From Thiothrix sp. (lineage in GTDB: Bacteria > Pseudomonadota > Gammaproteobacteria > Thiotrichales > Thiotrichaceae), in NCBI GenBank assembly GCA_020442915.1, contig JAGRJD010000055.1:1-32273 (forward strand): 32,273 nt of DNA. Direction: 5' to 3'. The position numbers and the translations under genes were made by a program. Below the pieces are notes generated by a model. It saw only the letters and a list, made by a program, of their open reading frames with translations. It searched no databases and was not told the origin of the DNA. Below are positions 27,600 through 32,273 of this stretch, one piece after another (position 1 is the stretch's first letter; each line of letters starts with the position of its first letter).

Positions 27600-28114
27600 T
27601 GCCTGACGGCGAGTCTACACCGGTCTTTGTCAGAACTGCCTCGAAACAGGACTTGGAGCCAGTTCGCACTCTGCTTCGCCAGACCTTCCACGACACATAT
27701 GACGGGTTGTTCGGCGCGGAGCGCGTCGAAGCGCTCTTGGCAGAATGGCATTCTCTCGAAGCACTGACCCGCCAGTTGAGCGCGCCGCGTTCGGAATTCG
27801 TCGTCGCCGATACCGGCAGCGAAATCGTTGGTGTCGCCAGCGCCATCCAGGAAGGGCGGGCGGTCAAGCTGCAGCAGCTTTACGTGGTGCCGCAAGCACA
27901 GGGCGCTGGGGTGGGACTGTCGCTGCTTCAGGAAATCTTCTTCTGCTTCGACGATGCCGATACCTTCTGGCTGGAGGTGCATCCGGAAAACCGCAAGGCT
28001 ATCGATTTCTATGCAAGGCAGGGATTCGCCGAAAAGGGTCCAACCTCGTGCCGTCAGCATGAAGACATTCCAGCCATCCGGATGGAGTTGAACCCCCAGG
28101 AGATTGCCGGTTGA
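27596..28114 (+). CDS. GNAT-family N-acetyltransferase (second of three)
   Basis: A 172-residue GNAT protein with VFVRTASKQDLEPVRTLL at the start, FHDTYDGLFG, an acetyl-CoA loop in VVPQAQGAGVGLSLL (Q-x-x-G-x-G type), and ENRKAIDFYARQGF. Its start ATG overlaps the stop of the previous gene (ATGA, 27596-27599), a hallmark of coupled translation. A second ATG follows directly. The ending DIPAIRMEL parallels GIPAILMRW of the first protein, so the two look like diverged paralogues. No antitoxin-like gene is adjacent. Substrate unknown. Confidence 0.88.
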   Translation: MMPDGESTPVFVRTASKQDLEPVRTLLRQTFHDTYDGLFGAERVEALLAEWHSLEALTRQLSAPRSEFVVADTGSEIVGVASAIQEGRAVKLQQLYVVPQAQGAGVGLSLLQEIFFCFDDADTFWLEVHPENRKAIDFYARQGFAEKGPTSCRQHEDIPAIRMELNPQEIAG

Positions 28115-28578
28115 TGGAACGCAATGGCATGATCATTCGTCTGGCGACGAGGGACGATGTTGCGGCTATTGCCGCTCTTCATTCAGAGGATGATCTTGGC
28201 GGCCACGGTGACACCACAGCGCCGGAAGCGCTTGATGACTACCTCCGCGCCTTTGCCCAGATCGAAGCAAATCCTGCCGTTTTCCTGCATGTTGTTGAGA
28301 CGGGCGGCGAAGTTGTTGCCACGTTCCAGCTTACCTTGATGCGGGTGATGACGGGCCGCGGCGCACTTCATCTGGACGTGGAGGCAGTCCGCACCGCCAG
28401 CCGCATGCAGGGGCAGGGAATCGGGTCGGTGATGATGGAACATGCCATCGGCTTTGCCCGTGAACGCGGCTGCAAGTCGGTCAAACTGACATCCAACCTC
28501 AAGCGCACGGATGCCCATCGCTTCTATGAGCGGCTGGGCTTCGAAAAGACCCATGCGGGCTTCAAGCTCAAGCTGTAG
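28114..28578 (+). CDS. GNAT-family N-acetyltransferase (third of three)
   Basis: A 154-residue GNAT protein starting MERNGMIIRLATRDDVAAI, with the acetyl-CoA loop SRMQGQGIGSVMM and RTDAHRFYERLGFEKTHAGFK at the end. The pattern (HSEDDLGGHGD early, F-Y-E-R-L-G-F and K-x-x-H-x-G-F-K late) is that of the small single-domain acetyltransferases near aminoglycoside 6'-type or PhnO-like enzymes, but no specific substrate can be read from it. The ATG (28114) shares one base with the previous TGA; AGGAG lies 11 nt upstream. It is less similar to the first two than they are to each other. Its 3' end overlaps the convergent MFS gene by 11 nt. Confidence 0.87.
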   Translation: MERNGMIIRLATRDDVAAIAALHSEDDLGGHGDTTAPEALDDYLRAFAQIEANPAVFLHVVETGGEVVATFQLTLMRVMTGRGALHLDVEAVRTASRMQGQGIGSVMMEHAIGFARERGCKSVKLTSNLKRTDAHRFYERLGFEKTHAGFKLKL

Positions 28579-29797
28579 CCAGTTTGTCTGCCGCAGGCCG
28601 CGCCGGGCGTGACCGCATCAGGATGAACACCATGATCGCGATGTTCATAACGTTCCAGGCAATGCCGTTGAGGAACGCGGCTTGGTAGGACCCGGTCAGA
28701 TCGTAGATCAGCCCCGACAGCCAGCCGCCAAGCGCCATTCCCATCACGGTTGCCATGATGACGAACCCCACTCGTTGTCCGGCCTGGGCTGCGGGCATGT
28801 ATTCGCGGATGATGATCGCATAGCTCGGGATGATGCCGCCCTGCGACAGGCCAAACACCAGCGAAACGATGTAGAGCGATGCCAATCCGTTGAACGGAAT
28901 GTAGAGGAACAGCGCCAGGCACTGGAGTACGGAGCCGATCAGCAGCGTGTAGATGCCGCCGAACCGGTCGGCCAGGAAGCCTGAAAGAAGGCGGCTGATG
29001 ATGCCGGCACCCAGCATGGTCGACAGCATCTCGGCACCTACGCCAGTGCCGAAGCCGAGATCGGCGCAATAGGCCACGATATGCACTTGCGGCATCGACA
29101 TGGCAACGCAGCAACCGACGCCGGCAATTGCCAGCAGGATCAGCAATGTCCGGTGGGACAGGTCAATCGACTTGACCGGTTGATCGGGTATCGCGCCCTT
29201 GGTGCCGCTTGAAGGAACCGCACCGATCCTGCGCCGGAGCATCCAGGCAATTGGCAACAGTACCACCACGCAGAAGATGGAAACGGTGATGAATGCCGGA
29301 CGCCAGCCGTTTTCGGCAATCACGTCTTTCAGGGCAAGCGGCCATAGCGCCCCGGCAAAGTAATTACCCGCCGCCGTCGCGGCTACGGCAATCCCCCGGC
29401 GTTTCATGAACCAGTGCGAGATATCCGCGATAAGCGGGCCAAAGCCGGCCGCCGTTGCCAGCCCGATCGGAAACTGCAGCAAGGCGAAGAGCATCATCGA
29501 GTTGACGAACGCGGACAATGCAAACGACACCGAGAGAACAATGGCGGCACCGGCAAGTACCGGCGCAATGCCGTGCCGGTCTACCAGGCGGCCAAGGTAG
29601 ACGTTGCCAAGGCCGAAACCTACCATCGCCAGTGTGTAGGCAAGCGATGCACCGCCGCGCGAAACGTCAAATTCCGCCTGCACGTTTGGCAGCACGAGAA
29701 CGGCAGCCCACAGTCCGATACAGGACATCGTCCCGGCAAGGACCGAGATGCCCAGGCGGACCCAGGAATAGGAACTGTCGATCTCGGCCTGGGCCAT
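28568..29797 (-). CDS. Major facilitator superfamily transporter
   Basis: A 409-residue inner-membrane protein with about twelve hydrophobic helices in two halves separated by a polar loop around residues 200-220 (IGAVPSSGTKGAIPDQP). Motif A of the family is visible as GRLVDRHG after helix 2, with a partial repeat FLADRFGG in the second half. The type looks like the monocarboxylate/oxalate-type (OFA or MCT-like) MFS carriers, but the substrate cannot be read from sequence. I use the ATG at 29795-29797 with GAGG 6 nt upstream; a longer frame starts 21 codons earlier. It is divergent from ndufA12 across about 240 nt. Confidence 0.9.
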   Translation of the reverse strand: MAQAEIDSSYSWVRLGISVLAGTMSCIGLWAAVLVLPNVQAEFDVSRGGASLAYTLAMVGFGLGNVYLGRLVDRHGIAPVLAGAAIVLSVSFALSAFVNSMMLFALLQFPIGLATAAGFGPLIADISHWFMKRRGIAVAATAAGNYFAGALWPLALKDVIAENGWRPAFITVSIFCVVVLLPIAWMLRRRIGAVPSSGTKGAIPDQPVKSIDLSHRTLLILLAIAGVGCCVAMSMPQVHIVAYCADLGFGTGVGAEMLSTMLGAGIISRLLSGFLADRFGGIYTLLIGSVLQCLALFLYIPFNGLASLYIVSLVFGLSQGGIIPSYAIIIREYMPAAQAGQRVGFVIMATVMGMALGGWLSGLIYDLTGSYQAAFLNGIAWNVMNIAIMVFILMRSRPARPAADKLATA

Positions 29798-30036
29798 GAC
29801 ATGCCTCACGAATGGATACAGATTTTCCCTGGAGCAGGTGCGGCTCCTCAAATCCCGCACCTCGGATTCACGTTATCCGCACTGCGCAATCGCGTAAATG
29901 CGCCGTTACAATATTCCTGTTCCTGTAACAATTCGCGGAAACAGCAAAACACCCCTTGAAAATCCGCGCGAATGCTTGCCTTTCGGCGGCCTTCGCGGCA
30001 TATACCGGACAGGCTTCCAACCGAACGGTTATTCTG

Positions 30037-30414
30037 ATGTCCAATCTCCTTGTTCAGTTTTTTTCCTGGTGGAACGGTTCAACCTGGGGCACGCGTTTCT
30101 ATACGTGGCGCAAGGGCACGAAGGTCGGGGAAGACCAGTTCGGCAATGTCTACTACGAGGGTGACGGCGGCCGCCGCTGGGTTCAGTACAACGGCCTTGC
30201 CGAAGCGACCAAGATTCCCCCGGGCTGGCATGGCTGGATGCATTTCCGCACCGACATTCCGCCGACACGCGAAAAGTACGAAATGCGCGATTGGGAATTG
30301 CCGCACCGCGAGAACCTTACTGGCACCGCCGGTGCCTACTTCCCCAAGGGATCGCTTTCCAATCCGGCTGAACGCCCCCGTGTTACCGGTGACTACGAAG
30401 CTTGGAACCCTTAA
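30037..30414 (+). CDS. NADH:ubiquinone oxidoreductase accessory subunit NDUFA12
   Basis: A 125-residue homologue of the mitochondrial complex I subunit NDUFA12 (B17.2), an accessory subunit found in alphaproteobacterial complex I. Signature pattern: MSNLLVQFFSWWNGSTWGTR, then VGEDQFGNVYYEG, RRWVQYNG, EATKIPPGWHGWMH, and near the end PHRENLTGT and GDYEAWNP. It binds at the matrix/cytosolic side of the peripheral arm near the Q module. The start ATG at 30037 is chosen because family members start at this point; the frame is open further upstream. No clear Shine-Dalgarno. Its presence is the best single marker that the right part of the window is alphaproteobacterial. Confidence 0.95.
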   Translation: MSNLLVQFFSWWNGSTWGTRFYTWRKGTKVGEDQFGNVYYEGDGGRRWVQYNGLAEATKIPPGWHGWMHFRTDIPPTREKYEMRDWELPHRENLTGTAGAYFPKGSLSNPAERPRVTGDYEAWNP

Positions 30415-30437
30415 GGGTCCGGCCATGGCAATTCTCC

Positions 30438-31166
30438 ATGTTTCTGGGTAAGGCAAGCGTCCCCGAGGGCATGGTCGTCTATGCCATCGGCGACGTTCAC
30501 GGATACCGGGATCTGCTCGCGGAACTTCTTGAGAAGATTGATGCCGACTTTGCGGCGGGCAGCGCTGCAGAGCGGCGTATCGTTACCGTTGGCGACTATT
30601 GCGACCGCGGCCCTGATTCTTCCGGGGTATTCGAACTCTTGTCTCGCAGGGTGGAAGGCGGTGAACTGGTTTGCCTTCGCGGCAACCATGACCAGTACAT
30701 TCTGGATTTCCTCGAAGATCCGTTCCAGTCGGGCGCGCACTGGTTGCGAATGGGCGGACGCGAAACTGTCCTTTCCTACGGGATCGACCGGGAATTCGAA
30801 CCCGATCCGCAGCGCATGGCGCGCGAATTTGCCCGCGCGCTGCCGCGTAGGCATCTCGACTTCCTGCAGTCGACACGGTTTTCCCACGAGATAGGAGACT
30901 ACTTCTTTGCCCATGCGGGCGTTCGGCCGGGCAGGGAACTGGAACATCAGGATCCTCACGACCTGATGTGGATTCGCAAGGAATTCCACGATCATGCCGG
31001 CGATTTCGGCAAGGTGGTGGTGCATGGGCACACGCCGCATGATGCGGTTGAAGTACTGCCGAACCGGATCAACCTCGATACCGGCGTCTACATGAACGGC
31101 CTGCTGTCATGCGTGAGGCTTGAGGGTACAAAGCATTCGATACTCCAGGTATCCGGCCGTCCTTGA
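30438..31166 (+). CDS. PPP-family metallophosphatase (PrpA/ApaH-like)
   Basis: A 242-residue calcineurin-type phosphoesterase with all dinuclear metal motifs: GDVHG (18-22), GDYCDRGPDS (52-61), GNHD (82-85), and VHGHTPH later. This is the group of small bacterial phosphoprotein phosphatases (PrpA/PrpB) and ApaH-like hydrolases, acting either on phosphorylated Ser/Thr/Tyr or dinucleotide polyphosphates. I use the ATG at 30438; another in-frame ATG at 30471 would start right before the first motif, and a ribosome site is not clear for either. It lies 23 nt after ndufA12 and may share its transcript. Substrate not decidable. Confidence 0.88.
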   Translation: MFLGKASVPEGMVVYAIGDVHGYRDLLAELLEKIDADFAAGSAAERRIVTVGDYCDRGPDSSGVFELLSRRVEGGELVCLRGNHDQYILDFLEDPFQSGAHWLRMGGRETVLSYGIDREFEPDPQRMAREFARALPRRHLDFLQSTRFSHEIGDYFFAHAGVRPGRELEHQDPHDLMWIRKEFHDHAGDFGKVVVHGHTPHDAVEVLPNRINLDTGVYMNGLLSCVRLEGTKHSILQVSGRP

Positions 31167-31277
31167 ACACAGCGGAGTTTTACAGCAAGGCGCAAAGTCT
31201 TGGACTTGCCCGAATCCCGTGATAGTCACAGACACTATTACTGAACGAGCGGTGCAACGCCGCTTGCAATTGGCGGC

Positions 31278-31712
31278 ATGCGTATGATTTCACTCCACCA
31301 CAGGCATTCGATTCGTCGCATGACGATTGGCTTGGTTGCGCTCGCTGGACTTGCGGTTGTTCCCGCCGGCGCACAGGAACCCGAGCGGATTTCGAACCGG
31401 GTTGCCGTATTCTCCGGCATCGACAAGATTACCGGTCGCATTCACACATTCGACGTATACATCGATGAAACGGTGCAGTTTGGCGCGTTGCAGGTGACGC
31501 CCAGGGTCTGCTATTCGCGCCCGGAGACCGAGGCGCCCAAGACAGATGCCTTCATCGAGGTTGACGAGATCACGCTCGATTCGAAGATAAGGCGGATTTT
31601 CACGGGATGGATGTTTGCCGACAGCCCGGGTCTGAACGCGGTCGAGCACCCGATCTATGATATCTGGCTGAAAGACTGCAAGATGGAGTCGGACGTTCCG
31701 CCGCCCAAATAG
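31278..31712 (+). CDS. DUF2155 secreted protein
   Basis: A 144-residue exported protein. An N-terminal basic stretch is followed by a hydrophobic signal segment ([19 protein letters not shown]) likely cut after AGA. The mature domain has the alphaproteobacterial DUF2155 pattern: [31 protein letters not shown], then [22 protein letters not shown], and a final KDCK. Two Cys could form a disulfide (in RVCYS and KDCKM). Function unknown; it occurs next to aat and ndufA12 in alphaproteobacteria, often near complex I or fatty acid genes. Alternative start ATG 31320. Its 3' end overlaps convergent aat by 58 bp. Confidence 0.88.
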   Translation: MRMISLHHRHSIRRMTIGLVALAGLAVVPAGAQEPERISNRVAVFSGIDKITGRIHTFDVYIDETVQFGALQVTPRVCYSRPETEAPKTDAFIEVDEITLDSKIRRIFTGWMFADSPGLNAVEHPIYDIWLKDCKMESDVPPPK

Positions 31713-32273
31713 GGATTGAAGTCGGCCTCCGCCTGCACTGCCTCTTCGAGCATGACCGAGTATTCCGCGCGCGGAATTTCGACCGCTCCGAATCGCGCCA
31801 GATGGGAGGTAATGAACTGCGTGTCCAGGAGCAGGAACCCGCCTTCCTTCAGCCGGTGGACGAGATGTACGAGGGCCACCTTCGACGCATCCGTCTTGCG
31901 GGTAAACATGCTCTCGCCAAAGAATGCCGCGCCCAGCTTCACCCCGTAAAGCCCGCCAGCCAGTTCGCCATCTGACCAGCACTCAACCGAATGGGCGTGA
32001 CCGGCCTTGTGCAATTCGCTGTACAGGCGGCGAATGCGCTTGTTGATCCAGGTCTTGGACCGTTCACCGGTGCCCGTCGCGCAGCCCGAGACAACGGCCT
32101 CGAAACTCGTGTCGATGCGCACTTCGAACGGGTTGCGCTTCATTATCTTGCGCAGGCTTTTTGGTATGTGAAACTGATCGAGGGGGAGGACGCCACGCAT
32201 TTCGGGTTCGACCCAGAACAGTCCGGGATCGTCCGCGGATTCGGCCATCGGAAAGATGCCGCAGGCATAGGCC
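31655..32273 (-). CDS. aat: Leucyl/phenylalanyl-tRNA-protein transferase, 5' part outside the window
   Basis: Adds Leu or Phe from aminoacyl-tRNA to proteins with N-terminal Arg or Lys, marking them for ClpAP (N-degron pathway). The gene runs past the right edge: the frame continues upstream of the ATG at 32246-32248 through the expected family start pattern A-Y-A-C-G-I-F-P. Visible motifs: [81 protein letters not shown]. The catalytic core is complete in the visible part. The ending NPYLGGG plus a short tail lies within the DUF2155 3' end. Confidence 0.95.
   Translation of the reverse strand, partial: AYACGIFPMAESADDPGLFWVEPEMRGVLPLDQFHIPKSLRKIMKRNPFEVRIDTSFEAVVSGCATGTGERSKTWINKRIRRLYSELHKAGHAHSVECWSDGELAGGLYGVKLGAAFFGESMFTRKTDASKVALVHLVHRLKEGGFLLLDTQFITSHLARFGAVEIPRAEYSVMLEEAVQAEADFNPYLGGGTSDSILQSFSQIS

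Noticed and set aside
27093..28578. GNAT toxin-antitoxin module (TacT/AtaT type)
   Set aside because: These need a small ribbon-helix-helix antitoxin gene directly upstream; none is present, and the three enzymes look like ordinary acetyltransferases.
31167..31277. A tRNA or small RNA between the phosphatase and DUF2155 genes
   Set aside because: No cloverleaf arms or T-loop sequence could be found; only a short GCGG/CCGC hairpin is visible.
31290..31982. 230-codon minus-strand frame opposite DUF2155 and overlapping aat
   Set aside because: Different frame from aat, Arg/Gly-rich, no family pattern; a shadow of the two real genes.

Overview
The window reads as two pieces of bacterial chromosome joined inside one gene. 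Roughly the first 26.3 kb carries a gammaproteobacterial housekeeping set: the end of rho; the mutL-miaA-hfq-hflX cluster with its Deg-type protease; ileS-lspA; gloB, gmk, rluB, an Atm1-type ABC exporter, mltA and gatA. The short Hfq and the gammaproteobacterial form of GatA and of the GatB N-terminal half fit Gammaproteobacteria, perhaps Pseudomonadales; I cannot name a genus. The last 6 kb is alphaproteobacterial: a GatB C-terminal half of alphaproteobacterial type, three GNAT genes, an MFS transporter, the complex I accessory subunit NDUFA12 (otherwise mitochondrial/alphaproteobacterial), a DUF2155 secreted protein and aat.

Layout. 1-333 is rho with a good intrinsic terminator. 435-6687 (minus) is a tightly packed operon: protease, mutL and miaA overlap by 1-4 nt, then hfq (probably with its own promoter) and hflX. 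6880-10207 (plus) is ileS-lspA, overlapping. 10410-10808 is a secreted LysM protein, closed by a bidirectional terminator. 10912-12750 (minus) is gloB, a secreted chalcone-isomerase-like protein and a DUF3301 membrane protein. 12887-14555 (plus) is gmk and a secreted ankyrin protein; rluB faces it. 15588-17384 is the ABC exporter with terminator. 17536-19997 (minus) is mltA and a membrane-anchored coiled-coil protein. 20243-23863 is a 1206-residue secreted protein joining a choice-of-anchor L domain, a roughly 400-residue Asp-rich calcium-binding-type repeat block and a C-terminal module that I know mainly from Bacteroidota surface proteins. 24033-26952 is gatA-gatB without gatC.

From about 26.3 kb to the right edge: gatB 3' half, three translationally coupled acetyltransferases, a convergent MFS gene, ndufA12, a PPP-family phosphatase, DUF2155 and, facing it with a 58-bp overlap, aat (cut by the window edge).

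The most important observation is the gatB chimera. It may be an assembly join between two organisms at a conserved stretch, or a real homologous-recombination event; the sequence alone cannot decide. The most novel-looking gene is the large repeat protein at 20243-23863. I found no CRISPR array, insertion sequence, tRNA, rRNA or recognisable defence system.
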